Positions 16,937-25,686 of a stretch of DNA of 32,260 bases are shown in pieces. Made by a program: the position numbers and the translations under genes. Below the pieces are notes generated by a model, which did no database searches, was not told the DNA's origin, and worked only from the letters and a program-made list of their open reading frames with translations. Source of the stretch: Flavobacteriaceae bacterium (lineage in GTDB: Bacteria > Bacteroidota > Bacteroidia > Flavobacteriales > Flavobacteriaceae); the NCBI GenBank assembly GCA_947446635.1, contig CANFHF010000023.1, positions 1 to 32,260 of the forward strand, read 5' to 3'. Every line of letters begins with the position of its first letter. Within the stretch, counting starts at the first letter, position 1.

Positions 16937-17638
16937 TTATTTTAATTCCAAAACATCTTTCATGGAAAAAACACCTTGTTTTCCCACAATCCATTCGGCG
17001 GCAATCACTGCGCCAAGGGCGAAACCATCCCGATTGTGTGCCGTGTGTTTTATCTCGATAGAATCTACCACCGAATTATAGGTTACCGTATGCGTTCCAG
17101 GAATATTTTCGATTCTTTTGGCTTCGATGTGAATTTGGTTTTCTTCCGCCTTTTCTAATGTCCAATTTGTATAGACACTGTTTTCAATGACCCCTTTTGC
17201 TAATGAAATTGCGGTGCCGCTTGGCGCGTCTAGTTTTTGGGTATGGTGTATTTCCTCCATTTCGACCTGATAGGAGTCGAATTTCGACATCATTCTAGCC
17301 AGATATTCATTGAGTTCAAAGAAAAGATTTACCCCTAAACTAAAATTGGAACTGGAAATAAAAGCCCCTTTTTTTGATTCGCAAAGTACTACCATTTCAT
17401 CATATTGTGCTAACCATCCCGTAGTTCCTGAAATCACAGGTATATTCGCGTGAAAACAACTGGAGATATTACTCACAGCAACCGTTGGAATGCTAAAGTC
17501 GATAGCGACATCAGCGTTGGAAAGTCCTTCGTAAGTGTTGAATTCGTCTTTTTTCAAAACAATTTCATGGCCTCTTTCCAGCGCAATCCTTTCGATGGTT
17601 TGCCCCATTTTTCCGTATCCTAAAAGTGCAATTTTCAT
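16937..17638 (-). CDS. dapB: 4-hydroxy-tetrahydrodipicolinate reductase
   Basis: NAD(P)H-dependent reductase in the lysine/diaminopimelate pathway, supplying meso-DAP for peptidoglycan. The N-terminal Rossmann motif is LLGYGKMGQTI (5-15). SGTTGW (70-75), SSNFSLGVNLF (96-106) and the active-site EIHHTQKLDAPSGTA (129-143, with H131, H132 and K135) are all present, and HTAHNRDGFALGAVIAAEW closes the core. At 233 residues it is slightly shorter than the roughly 270-residue E. coli enzyme, as is usual for Bacteroidetes. It follows the DUF5683 gene by 11 bases in the parAB-lepB operon. Confidence 0.97.
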   Translation of the reverse strand: MKIALLGYGKMGQTIERIALERGHEIVLKKDEFNTYEGLSNADVAIDFSIPTVAVSNISSCFHANIPVISGTTGWLAQYDEMVVLCESKKGAFISSSNFSLGVNLFFELNEYLARMMSKFDSYQVEMEEIHHTQKLDAPSGTAISLAKGVIENSVYTNWTLEKAEENQIHIEAKRIENIPGTHTVTYNSVVDSIEIKHTAHNRDGFALGAVIAAEWIVGKQGVFSMKDVLELK

Positions 17639-17649
17639 TTTTTTTAGAT

Positions 17650-18210
17650 CTAAAAATTATAATTAAATGTGAGTCCCACATTAGTTCTTGATGTTACATC
17701 ATTCGGGTAAATAGTGGGATTAACAGATAAGTTTTCATTCACGTTAAATTGTATTAAAGCAGCGTCAACATTAGCGTCAATTATGTTTAAAACATAAAAA
17801 CCTAAGATAAATAAAGCTGATAAATCCCTATTTCGTTGATAGAATTTTTGACCCTCAATTAGTCTGCTATTGTCTAAATAGAAAAATTTATCATCGGTAT
17901 ATCCTTCCAATCTACGTTTATAGGCATCCCTGTATTGATGGTATTTTTTACTGCTATCAGAAAAGAAATAAATACTTGCTCCAATGGCGCCATAAACTAG
18001 TGGAATTTTCCAGTATTTTTTATTGTAGGCTTGCCCCAATCCCGGTAAAACTGCCGAATAAAAGGCTGCTTTTGCTGGCGTCAATGGGTCTATGTCATTT
18101 GATTTCAAGGTGTCTTTGGCAACCAAAACTTCAACTGTTTTCTCTTGCGAAAAAACGTTGGTATTTCCTAATATAATAAAAAGTAGTCCTATGAAAATTT
18201 TTTTATGCAC
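17650..18210 (-). CDS. DUF5683 domain-containing exported or membrane protein
   Basis: A 186-residue protein of unknown function, common in Bacteroidetes next to parB and dapB. It has a short N-terminal hydrophobic signal (FIGLLFIILG, cleavage plausible after NVFS). The domain signature follows: PLTPAKAAFYSAVLPGLGQA at about 42-61, then YNKKYWKIPLVYGAIGASIY and SKKYHQYRDAYKRR, with a second hydrophobic stretch near LSALFILGFYVLNIID. The start codon is GTG at 18208-18210; its last-read base is shared with the parB TAG (TAGTG), so translation should be coupled to parB. No other in-frame start precedes the signal peptide. Confidence 0.9.
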   Translation of the reverse strand: MHKKIFIGLLFIILGNTNVFSQEKTVEVLVAKDTLKSNDIDPLTPAKAAFYSAVLPGLGQAYNKKYWKIPLVYGAIGASIYFFSDSSKKYHQYRDAYKRRLEGYTDDKFFYLDNSRLIEGQKFYQRNRDLSALFILGFYVLNIIDANVDAALIQFNVNENLSVNPTIYPNDVTSRTNVGLTFNYNF

Positions 18211-19109
18211 TAGCCTTTTATTAATTTAACAATTCGGTTGAAGTCCTCTTCGGAGTGGAAGGGGATGGTGATTTTTCCCTTACCGTTTCCGGCTACTTTA
18301 ACGTCGACTTTGGTGCCAAAATAAGTGTTGAACGTATTTTTTTGAGTGTCTGCAATCTGAAATGACTCCGATTTTACCTTTGTCGCTGGCTTGGGTTTCA
18401 AGCTTTCCTGATGGTTTTTTACCAAGGCCTCAGTATCTCGAACGGAAAGATTCTGGCTTACAATTTTCTGATAAATAGCAGTTTGAATGTCTTGGTTTTC
18501 GATGTTGATTATCGCTCGACCGTGTCCCATACTGATAAAACCATCACGAATTCCCGTTTGGATAATAGGATCTAATTTTAAAAGTCTCAAATAATTGGCA
18601 ATTGTAGAGCGTTTTTTTCCCACGCGTTCGCTCATTTGCTCTTGGGTGAGTTGAATTTCATCTATCAATCGTTGGTACGAAAGTGCAATTTCGATGGGGT
18701 CTAAATCGTGGCGCTGGATGTTTTCAACCAAAGCCATGACTAAGGATTCGTTGTCGTTTGCAATTCGGATATAAGCGGGAACAGTTGTTAATCCTACTAG
18801 CTTGGAAGCCCTAAGTCGTCGCTCTCCAGATATTAATTGGTATTTATTGAAGGCTAATTTGCGAACGGTAATTGGTTGAATAACGCCTAATTCTTTGATG
18901 GAAGAAGCCAATTCACGTAAAGAGTCTTCATTGAAATTACTTCTGGGCTGAAACGGATTGATTTCGATAGCATCAATTTCAAGCTCAATAATATTACCAA
19001 CCACTTTATCGGCATTTTTATCGCTTACAGATTTTATGTCGTTTTCTGGATCTTTCAGTAGAGCTGATAACCCCCTTCCAAGGACTTGTTTTTTTAGTGC
19101 TTTTGCCAT
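18210..19109 (-). CDS. parB: Chromosome partitioning protein ParB (CTP-dependent clamp)
   Basis: Binds parS sites and spreads as a CTP-loaded clamp to organise the origin region for segregation. The 299-residue protein begins with the ParA-interacting GRGLSALL (11-18). The ParB/Srx nuclease-like fold then shows NPFQPR (51-56), GERRLRA (95-101) and ENIQRHDLDPIE (129-140), the boxes that bind CTP in studied ParBs. A helix-turn-helix follows (QEQMSERVGKKRSTIANYL), and a short C-terminal dimer domain ends the protein. It lies 4 bases downstream of parA. No parS-like palindrome (TGTTTCACGTGAAACA type) was noticed by eye in the window. Confidence 0.97.
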   Translation of the reverse strand: MAKALKKQVLGRGLSALLKDPENDIKSVSDKNADKVVGNIIELEIDAIEINPFQPRSNFNEDSLRELASSIKELGVIQPITVRKLAFNKYQLISGERRLRASKLVGLTTVPAYIRIANDNESLVMALVENIQRHDLDPIEIALSYQRLIDEIQLTQEQMSERVGKKRSTIANYLRLLKLDPIIQTGIRDGFISMGHGRAIINIENQDIQTAIYQKIVSQNLSVRDTEALVKNHQESLKPKPATKVKSESFQIADTQKNTFNTYFGTKVDVKVAGNGKGKITIPFHSEEDFNRIVKLIKG

Positions 19110-19113
19110 AAAC

Positions 19114-19881
19114 CTATTTACTGTTTTTTGTTATAACTTCCTGAGCTAATTGGAGGTAATTGTTAGCTCCCTTACTCGTGGCGTCATAGTTTATTATGCT
19201 TTCGCCAAAACTAGGAGCCTCGCTCAACTTCACGTTTCTTTGAATAATAGTTTCAAAAACCATATCGTTAAAATGTTTTTGAACCTCTTCAACCACTTGA
19301 TTAGACAAGCGCAATCGAGAGTCAAACATAGTCAATAATAAGCCTTCAATATCTAAATTAGGATTGTGAATTTTTTGGATACTTTTTATGGTATTCAATA
19401 ATTTTCCCAACCCCTCTAATGCAAAATATTCACATTGAATAGGAATGATTACAGAATCAGCGGCTGTCAATGCATTTAAGGTAAGTAAGCCAAGGGATGG
19501 GGCGCAATCTATAATGATATAGTCGTATTCGTCCTTGATGCTTTCCAATGCTTGTTTCAGCATATATTCTCTGTTTTCCTTGTCGACCAATTCGATTTCG
19601 ATAGCAACAAGGTCTATATGGGATGGGATCACGTCTACATTTGGAGCCGAACTTTTAACTATTGCCTCCTTTGGTGTATTGCTGTGTTCTAAAACTTGGT
19701 ACGTTCCTATTTCGGCAGTTTCAACATCTATGCCTAATCCAGAAGTGGCGTTTGCCTGAGGATCAGCGTCAATAAGTAACACTTTTTTTTCTAAAACACC
19801 TAATGATGCGGCGAGGTTTATTGACGTTGTCGTCTTTCCAACTCCTCCTTTTTGATTAGCAATCGCAATGATTTTGCCCAT
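19114..19881 (-). CDS. parA: Chromosome partitioning ATPase ParA (Soj)
   Basis: Walker-type ATPase that moves ParB-parS complexes over the nucleoid. The 255-residue length and the absence of an N-terminal DNA-binding extension fit a chromosomal Soj-like protein. The deviant Walker A is KGGVGKTT (11-18), followed by LLIDADPQANAT and DYIIIDCAPSLGLLT (Walker B region), with the C-terminal LSNQVVEEV and IQRNVKLSEAPSFG segments typical of the family. It is the first gene of the minus-strand block parA-parB-DUF5683-dapB-lepB-4HB-wbqC. A 231-base gap separates it from the SDR gene upstream. Confidence 0.97.
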   Translation of the reverse strand: MGKIIAIANQKGGVGKTTTSINLAASLGVLEKKVLLIDADPQANATSGLGIDVETAEIGTYQVLEHSNTPKEAIVKSSAPNVDVIPSHIDLVAIEIELVDKENREYMLKQALESIKDEYDYIIIDCAPSLGLLTLNALTAADSVIIPIQCEYFALEGLGKLLNTIKSIQKIHNPNLDIEGLLLTMFDSRLRLSNQVVEEVQKHFNDMVFETIIQRNVKLSEAPSFGESIINYDATSKGANNYLQLAQEVITKNSK

Positions 19882-19960
19882 TTATTTTTTTGAATTTTGA
19901 ACGGTAAAAATACAATTAATTATCGTTTCTGAAAATCTATTTTGTTAACATTTGATCGCG

Positions 19961-20077
19961 ATGGCAAAGCACAGTATTTCTGGGAAATTGTTATTACAAT
20001 TTCTATTATTTTTTAAAAGCTTCGTCCTACTGTACATTTTATCTTTTTTTGCTTTTACTTCGTATTTCAAAATTTAA
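19961..20077 (+). CDS. Possible 38-residue hydrophobic small protein
   Basis: In the 231-base gap between parA and the SDR gene, an ATG-to-TAA frame on the plus strand encodes 38 residues. A basic start (MAKHSISGK) is followed by an almost continuous hydrophobic stretch (LLLQFLLFFKSFVLLYILSF) that could span the membrane. A/T-rich DNA readily gives Leu/Phe-rich chance frames, and there is no clear promoter or ribosome-binding site, so this is weak. Confidence 0.2.
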   Translation: MAKHSISGKLLLQFLLFFKSFVLLYILSFFAFTSYFKI

Positions 20078-20087
20078 CAAAAGTTAA
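20074..20087. other. Small inverted repeat downstream of the SDR gene
   Basis: TTAAC-AAAA-GTTAA forms a 5-base stem with a 4-base loop about 25 bases past the SDR stop on the minus strand. It could be a weak transcription stop, but no uninterrupted T-run follows on the minus strand. Confidence 0.25.
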
Positions 20088-20112
20088 GGATGTTACTTCC
20101 ATCTGAATACTG

Positions 20113-20994
20113 CTAATTATTCTTCTTCGCCTTAATCATAAGCTCTAATTGATCCCAAAGTTCTTCCGGAATAGCTTCTAGTAGATTAAATTCCCCAGCA
20201 CCTTTAAGCCATTCTCCACCATCAATAACGATAACTTCACCATTGATGTAGGCCGAGAAATCAGAAACCAAATAGGCGGCTAAATTTGCTAATTCCTGAT
20301 GATTGCCCACTCGTTTTAACGGTACTTTTTTTGAAAGATCAAATTTATCGGCTAAGTCACCCGGCAGCAATCGGTCCCATGCCCCCTTCGTTGGAAAAGG
20401 TCCTGGAGCAATAGCATTGGTTCGGATACCATATTTAGCCCATTCTACAGCAAGGCTTCGGGTCATAGCTAACACTCCTGCTTTTGCGGCAGCGCTAGGC
20501 ACTACATAAGCCGATCCTGTGAAAGCATAAGTAGTTACTATATTTAACACCGTCGCTGCGGATTGTTTTGTGTCAATCCAATGTTTTCCAAAAGCGAGGG
20601 TGCAGTTCTTAGAACCTTTCAAAACGATATCGATAACGGTATCAAAGGCGTTAGCCGACAATCTTTCGGTTGGAGAAATGAAATTTCCCGCGGCGTTGTT
20701 CAGTAATACATCTACTTTTCCATAAGTTTTCAAAACCTCTTGTAACATCGCTTCGACTTGTTCATAATGCCGCACGTCACATTGCACTGCTAAGCAGGTT
20801 CCGCCAGTTTCGGTCTCGAGTTCCTTGGCTGTATTTTGTAGTTTTTCTATATCTCGAGAGGTGATGGCTACTTTTGCCCCCAACTCCATAAAATAATGGG
20901 TCATGGCTTTGCCTAATCCACTGCCGCCACCTGTAACTACAATCACTTTACCTTTTAAGGCGTCATCACGGAGCATTTTCGCTGAGAAATCCAT
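20113..20994 (-). CDS. SDR oxidoreductase, probable 2,4-dienoyl-CoA reductase
   Basis: A 293-residue short-chain dehydrogenase/reductase. The NADP-binding motif TGGGSGLG is at 21-28 and NNAAGNF at 99-105. The classic YxxxK tyrosine is replaced by Ser: S167-x3-K171. In mammalian mitochondrial 2,4-dienoyl-CoA reductase the same Ser-x3-Lys is used, with a Tyr 15 residues before the Lys and an Asn after the NNAAG-like motif. Here Y156 is exactly 15 before K171, and N104 fits the Asn. This makes reduction of 2,4-dienoyl-CoA during unsaturated fatty acid breakdown the best guess. APGPFPTKG (197-205) and VIDGGEWL near the C-terminus fit as well. It lies 126 bases downstream of the methylmalonyl-CoA mutase genes on the same strand, consistent with acyl-CoA metabolism. 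Confidence 0.85.
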   Translation of the reverse strand: MDFSAKMLRDDALKGKVIVVTGGGSGLGKAMTHYFMELGAKVAITSRDIEKLQNTAKELETETGGTCLAVQCDVRHYEQVEAMLQEVLKTYGKVDVLLNNAAGNFISPTERLSANAFDTVIDIVLKGSKNCTLAFGKHWIDTKQSAATVLNIVTTYAFTGSAYVVPSAAAKAGVLAMTRSLAVEWAKYGIRTNAIAPGPFPTKGAWDRLLPGDLADKFDLSKKVPLKRVGNHQELANLAAYLVSDFSAYINGEVIVIDGGEWLKGAGEFNLLEAIPEELWDQLELMIKAKKNN

Positions 20995-21120
20995 AGTCTG
21001 GGTTTTTTATAAATGTAAATATAAACAAATTGTAAGGCATTCAAGGTGAAATTTTAAAGCTAAGTATTTTTCATGCCAGATTCATGTTTCTGGATTATAT
21101 AACTAACAAGTATGATAAAA

Positions 21121-23271
21121 TTACTCCTCAACTAAAATCTCCAAAATACGGATTGCGGTTTCGCTAATCTTCGTGCCGGGGCCAAAAACAGCAGCTACCC
21201 CCGAGTTAAATAAATACGGATAATCTTGGGCTGGAATCACCCCGCCCACAATCACTATAATATCTTCACGATTGTATTTTTTTAGTTCAGCAATGACTTC
21301 TGGAACGAGGGTTTTATGTCCTGCCGTGAGTGAGGAAATACCCAAAATATGCACATTGTTTTCCACGGCTTGTTTGGCAACTTCAGCAGGCGTTTGAAAA
21401 AGAGCTCCTATGACTACATCAAAACCAAGGTCGGTATATCCGGTAGCCACTACTTTGGCACCACGATCATGTCCGTCTTGCCCCATTTTAGCAATCATGA
21501 TTTTAGGACGACAGCCTTCTTTTTTAGCGAATTTGTCAGTTAGTTGTTTCGCTTTTTCAAAGTTTTTGTCGTCTTTCATTTCGTTACAATACACACCACT
21601 AAATGATTTAATTTGTGCTTTGTATCTTCCGAAAACGGTTTCAAGAGCATTACTGATTTCGCCAAGAGTCGCGCGATTTCTTGCCGCTTCAACAGCTATT
21701 TCGAGTAAATTACCCACACCAGTTTGGGCGCAAAGAGTTAATTTTTCGAGCGAAAGACTTACTTTTTCGGTATTTCGGTTGGCTTTAATTCGCTCTAATT
21801 GTTCCAATTGTTGCTTCCGCACCATTTGGTTATCGATGTCTAAAATTGACAATGGAGCTTCTGTTTCCAATTGGTATTTGTTGACGCCAACAATGATATC
21901 CTGACCGCTATCGATTCGGCCTTGTTTTCTAGCTGCGGCTTCTTCGATGCGCAATTTTGGAATCCCGTCTTCTATAGCTTTGGTCATACCTCCCAATGCT
22001 TCAATTTCTTCGATGAGTTTCCAAGCACTTTGTGTTATTTCATGAGTCAATTGTTCTACATAATAACTACCTCCCCAGGGATCTACGGTTTTGGTAATCT
22101 TGGTTTCTTCCTGTAAATAAAGTTGGGTGTTTCGGGCAATTCGGGCTGAAAAATCAGTAGGTAAAGCGATGGCTTCGTCTAAGGCATTGGTGTGCAAGGA
22201 TTGAGTTCCACCAAAGACAGCTGCTGTCGCTTCAATACAGGTTCGCGCCACATTATTAAAAGGATCTTGCAGGGTTAAACTCCAACCCGAGGTTTGACAA
22301 TGGGTTCGCAAAATCAATGATTTATCGTTTTTGGGGTTGAATTGTTTAACTAGTTTTGCCCAAATCATTCTTGCTGCACGCAATTTGGCAATTTCCATGA
22401 AATGATTCGTCCCAATACCCCAGAAAAACGAAAGGCGAGGGGCAAAGTCATCAATTTTCATTCCCGTTGCCAGTCCGGTTCTGATGTACTCCAAGCCATC
22501 GGCTAGGGTATAAGCCAACTCAATATCGGCTGTGGCTCCTGCTTCTTGCATGTGATAACCCGAGATGGAAATTGAGTGAAACTTCGGCATTTTTTGGCTA
22601 GTGAATTCGAAAATAGCAGCACTAATTTTCATCGAAGGCGCAGGCGGATAAATGTAGGTATTACGGACCATAAACTCTTTCAAAATGTCATTTTGTATGG
22701 TTCCTGAAAGTTGTTCCAGTGGAACTCCTTGCTCTTCGGCAGCGACAATATAGAATGCCATAATAGGTAAAACAGCGCCATTCATGGTCATGGAAACCGA
22801 CATTTCGTCGAGTGGAATTTGATCAAATAACATTTTCATATCTTCCACGGTATCTATGGCGACTCCCGCTTTCCCTACGTCACCCGTCACGCGTTCGTGA
22901 TCCGAATCATAGCCCCGATGCGTGGGTAGATCAAAGGCTACGGAAAGTCCTTTTTGACCTGCCGCTAGATTTCTCCTGTAAAAAGCATTACTGTCTTTAG
23001 CGGTTGAATAACCAGCATATTGTCGAATCGTCCAGGGACGACGTACGTACATTGTGGTATGAGGTCCCCGTAAATAAGGAGCAAAGCCAGCTCCAAAATC
23101 AAGATGTTCTAGATTTTCGATGTCCTTTTCTGAATAGTTGGAATCTAAGGCAATGCCTTCGGTAGTTAAAAAGCTGTTGGGTGCTGGATGTTGCGATTCG
23201 GACAGAGGCTTTTGACCTTCGACTTTTGAGATTGAACTATTCAACTGAATATGTCGTAGATTTTTACGCAT
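21121..23271 (-). CDS. mutB: Methylmalonyl-CoA mutase, large (catalytic, B12-binding) subunit
   Basis: Adenosylcobalamin-dependent interconversion of succinyl-CoA and (R)-methylmalonyl-CoA. The 716-residue protein has the TIM-barrel CoA-binding part with [38 protein letters not shown] and [17 protein letters not shown]. The C-terminal cobalamin domain has the base-off motif DGHDRG, D599-x-H601-x2-G604, and a late GG segment ([10 protein letters not shown]). Its ATG overlaps the end of the small-subunit gene by 8 bases (ATGCGTAA), so the subunits should be made together. No MeaB/ArgK chaperone gene or epimerase gene is in the window. Confidence 0.97.
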   Translation of the reverse strand: MRKNLRHIQLNSSISKVEGQKPLSESQHPAPNSFLTTEGIALDSNYSEKDIENLEHLDFGAGFAPYLRGPHTTMYVRRPWTIRQYAGYSTAKDSNAFYRRNLAAGQKGLSVAFDLPTHRGYDSDHERVTGDVGKAGVAIDTVEDMKMLFDQIPLDEMSVSMTMNGAVLPIMAFYIVAAEEQGVPLEQLSGTIQNDILKEFMVRNTYIYPPAPSMKISAAIFEFTSQKMPKFHSISISGYHMQEAGATADIELAYTLADGLEYIRTGLATGMKIDDFAPRLSFFWGIGTNHFMEIAKLRAARMIWAKLVKQFNPKNDKSLILRTHCQTSGWSLTLQDPFNNVARTCIEATAAVFGGTQSLHTNALDEAIALPTDFSARIARNTQLYLQEETKITKTVDPWGGSYYVEQLTHEITQSAWKLIEEIEALGGMTKAIEDGIPKLRIEEAAARKQGRIDSGQDIIVGVNKYQLETEAPLSILDIDNQMVRKQQLEQLERIKANRNTEKVSLSLEKLTLCAQTGVGNLLEIAVEAARNRATLGEISNALETVFGRYKAQIKSFSGVYCNEMKDDKNFEKAKQLTDKFAKKEGCRPKIMIAKMGQDGHDRGAKVVATGYTDLGFDVVIGALFQTPAEVAKQAVENNVHILGISSLTAGHKTLVPEVIAELKKYNREDIIVIVGGVIPAQDYPYLFNSGVAAVFGPGTKISETAIRILEILVEE

Positions 23272-24634
23272 TATTTTCTGCTTTGAGTCTTTCTTGCTCT
23301 ATTTCTTCGGCCAATCGCCTTTCGATTAGGGGTGTAATCAAGGTTTTTCGGGGTTTTATTTTTACGAAAGGGAATAGTTCCAATTCGTTTGTCATGTGAT
23401 CGTTTGTATTGCGGTGTTTGTTAGTTCCCAGAAGAATTTCCGTGCCTGTATCAAACAATTCCTGTTCTTTATTAGCACTTTCCTGGATTTTTCTTTTGAT
23501 GATACCTGCGTTCAATTGTTTCAAAAATCCCCCCTGCGCTTCGATATCGTGAAATAAAGTCAAGGCTTTCTCGGCGAGCTGCTGCGTGAGGCTTTCGATG
23601 TAATAACTGCCGTCAGCGGGGTTGTTGACCTTGTCAAAATAGCTTTCGTGTTTAAGAATCAGCAATTGATTTCGGGCAATGCGGTCGCTAAATTCATTGT
23701 CTTTGTGGTAAAGCGCATCGTAAGGCAAGTTCGCAATAGCATCGGCTCCACCCAGAATGGCGCTCATGCATTCGGTGGTGGTGCGCAATAGGTTGACGTT
23801 GTAATCGTATACCGTTTTGTTGCGCTTTGTGGGAGAAACGAGTATATGACAATCGATATTATGGCCGTATTCTTTAGCGATGAGGTTAAAAAGCAAGCGC
23901 AAAGCACGGAGTTTGGCTATTTCGAAAAAGTAATTGGTTCCTACTGATACCTGAAAAACGATGGGGGTATTTATTTTTTCAATTCGATTAAAATACTCAT
24001 TGACGTGACCTAAGCTATAGGCAATTTGTTGCGCCATCGTAGCGCCGGCATTTTGATACAAGCCACTATTAATGCTAATTAGTGAAACCTTTGCTGTTGC
24101 TGCTGCAAGTGCATTTAGTGTCTCAAAGTTGTTTTTTTCGGGGGTGGTAAACCAGTTACCTTGTTTAGCTAATTCCCCAATAGGATCAAGGTTGCAGTAG
24201 ATGTTTGCGTTTTTGTGCTGGGCAATTCCCTCTATTTTTCGAATGAAATCGATGGAGAGAAAACTCAAATTGAAATAAATCGTTAGCTTTTCTAAGGGAA
24301 GGTTTTCCAATAGTTTTTCGACATCGGTTTGCGCATCGGCAAGGGTAAAACGAAGGCTTTCGGCGCCACGAGCGATACTATCTAGGGCTCGAAGGTTTGA
24401 TTTTGCAAGGTCGTAAACAAAAATATTCTGACAAATTTTAAATTCACTGGCCTTGGTGTTCGAAGCAAAACTTCCTTTGTATTCGTCCTTGTGGTAAAAA
24501 GGTTTTACCTGAATGTCTTCGGGAGAATTCCAGATTAGGGTAGTAGCATAGTCAGCACCATCGAGTTCAAATTGGATTCGTTGTTTCCACTGTTTGGAGG
24601 AAATAGGGTCAAAATCGTCGAATAGCTTTTTCAC
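23264..24634 (-). CDS. mutA: Methylmalonyl-CoA mutase, small subunit lacking the cobalamin-like domain
   Basis: Non-catalytic partner of the heterodimeric mutase, which stabilises the large subunit. It is homologous to the barrel part of the large subunit (for example [19 protein letters not shown], compared with [36 protein letters not shown], compared with [18 protein letters not shown]). At 456 residues it ends after the barrel and linker, while the propionibacterial small subunit of about 640 residues carries a degenerate cobalamin domain. The start codon is GTG at 24632-24634, 16 bases after the stop of the divIC-like gene, with no suitable ATG near. Large-subunit start and small-subunit stop overlap. 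Confidence 0.93.
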   Translation of the reverse strand: MKKLFDDFDPISSKQWKQRIQFELDGADYATTLIWNSPEDIQVKPFYHKDEYKGSFASNTKASEFKICQNIFVYDLAKSNLRALDSIARGAESLRFTLADAQTDVEKLLENLPLEKLTIYFNLSFLSIDFIRKIEGIAQHKNANIYCNLDPIGELAKQGNWFTTPEKNNFETLNALAAATAKVSLISINSGLYQNAGATMAQQIAYSLGHVNEYFNRIEKINTPIVFQVSVGTNYFFEIAKLRALRLLFNLIAKEYGHNIDCHILVSPTKRNKTVYDYNVNLLRTTTECMSAILGGADAIANLPYDALYHKDNEFSDRIARNQLLILKHESYFDKVNNPADGSYYIESLTQQLAEKALTLFHDIEAQGGFLKQLNAGIIKRKIQESANKEQELFDTGTEILLGTNKHRNTNDHMTNELELFPFVKIKPRKTLITPLIERRLAEEIEQERLKAENNA

Positions 24635-24650
24635 TTTTGGGCTTCGGATT

Positions 24651-24983
24651 TTATTTTTTTATATCTTTTTCTAGACTGTCGCCTTCAAACTCGATGAGAT
24701 AAATATCCTCGTTCTGCTTTTTCATATAGTATTTTTCGCGAGCGTATTTTTCGATCTGATAGGGATTTTTCAGCAGTTTGATGTTTTCCTTATCGTTTTT
24801 GATTTCTTGTTGATAATAGGTTTTGTTGTCCTCGAGTTCGTCAATTTGTTTGTCTAGAAAGCGATGATCAAAATAGGAATAGTTGTCTAGGAATAGCATC
24901 CAGGTCGAAAAAAACAACAAAACCCAAACGTATTTGTTGCTTAAAAATGGAAACCAAGGTTTGTATTTATGAGATTTTTTCAT
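24651..24983 (-). CDS. Septum formation initiator family protein (FtsB/DivIC-like)
   Basis: A 110-residue bitopic division protein: a short cytoplasmic N-terminus, one transmembrane helix at about 17-33, and an extracytoplasmic coiled coil (about 40-75, KQIDELEDNKTYYQQEIKND). The conserved end motif YQIEKYAREKYYMKKQ is present. Family members bridge FtsL and FtsQ at the divisome and help activate septal peptidoglycan synthesis. It is the first gene of the minus-strand unit leading into mutA-mutB. The link to the mutase genes is probably only positional. Confidence 0.93.
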   Translation of the reverse strand: MKKSHKYKPWFPFLSNKYVWVLLFFSTWMLFLDNYSYFDHRFLDKQIDELEDNKTYYQQEIKNDKENIKLLKNPYQIEKYAREKYYMKKQNEDIYLIEFEGDSLEKDIKK

Positions 24984-25064
24984 TTTATATACGGTCTTTT
25001 AGCCTCAATAACAACTTCCTAGCTTAAGTTTTTAGAGGAGGTCAATGGGTGATTTTGTTCGTCT

Positions 25065-25072
25065 CAAAATTA
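25065..25072 (-). promoter_or_regulatory. Candidate Bacteroidetes -7 box upstream of the divIC-like gene
   Basis: The minus strand reads TAATTTTG (consensus TAnnTTTG), 82 bases before the divIC ATG. No -33 TTG is at standard spacing. Confidence 0.3.
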
Positions 25073-25203
25073 ATCAAAAAATAGTTGTTTTTAGTTGTAG
25101 CTTCCTATTTTTTTTGAGGCGAATATACTTCGTCTATTCGAATTGATTATGTCCTAATTTGTTGAAATAACAAAAAAAATATTTTTTAGTAAAAACTAAA
25201 AAC

Positions 25204-25308
25204 TTATTGTTTTTTAGCTTCATTATAGGTCAATTCTTCACTATATTTATCCTGCTCCTTTTTTAAACTTCTGTAGTTGTTTTTTATTGTAGTGTTGCGT
25301 AAAATCAT
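25204..25308 (-). CDS. Candidate 34-residue charged small protein
   Basis: An ATG (25306-25308) to TAA (25204-25206) frame on the minus strand. The product is unusually protein-like for such a short frame: a basic start (MILRNTTIKNNYRS) followed by a Lys/Glu-rich, helix-forming stretch (LKKEQDKYSEELTYNEAKKQ). This composition differs from the Leu/Phe/Ile-rich translation expected of noncoding A/T-rich DNA. It could be a real small protein or the remnant of a longer gene. No promoter box or family match is recognised. Confidence 0.35.
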   Translation of the reverse strand: MILRNTTIKNNYRSLKKEQDKYSEELTYNEAKKQ

Positions 25309-25686
25309 CAAAGTTGATTAAAATTAGGATGTTGGCGTAAATTATTACGAAAAAGGTTTTTGCAGTGCCTTAAACGGCTACTGATTAAGCATAAGTAATT
25401 GATAAATAGATTCATATGTGTATATATAAGAAATTTAGAACCCTTCTATTTCATATAAACCCCTTCTGATTTGCTTTTTTTGTACAATTTAACCCCTAAT
25501 TAAGTACTTTTATTTACTGATACATGCGTTAATTTGCATTGTTAGTTGTTTGTTTTTAATAGTACTATTTCGATTTCGTTATAAATTAGGTATTCAAGAA
25601 ATCAAGACTGTAGGTTTTATAAGCAATCCACTAATAAAAAACTATTTACAATTAATTATTGTTTTATTTAATCAAACCAAATTATT

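Larger units (their letters stand above)
24984..25686. other. 703-base divergent intergenic region
   Basis: Lies between the divIC-like gene (minus) and the giant exported protein (plus). It is very A/T-rich. It holds a candidate divIC -7 box (25065-25072), a small inverted repeat CGAATA/TATTCG (25120-25125 and 25135-25140) and one plausible minus-strand small ORF (25204-25308). Bases 25309-25686 contain no gene or tRNA I can recognise, no exact TAnnTTTG box and no clear terminator. They probably hold the promoter and a long leader of the exported protein. Confidence 0.6.

Noticed and set aside
18210..19881. parS site near parAB
   Set aside because: Scanned by eye for TGTTTCACGTGAAACA-like palindromes across the window and found none; a computed search with mismatches would be needed.
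21076..21093. Hairpin CCAGA/TCTGG downstream of mutB as a terminator
   Set aside because: The stem has only five pairs with an 8-base loop, and no T-run follows on either strand.
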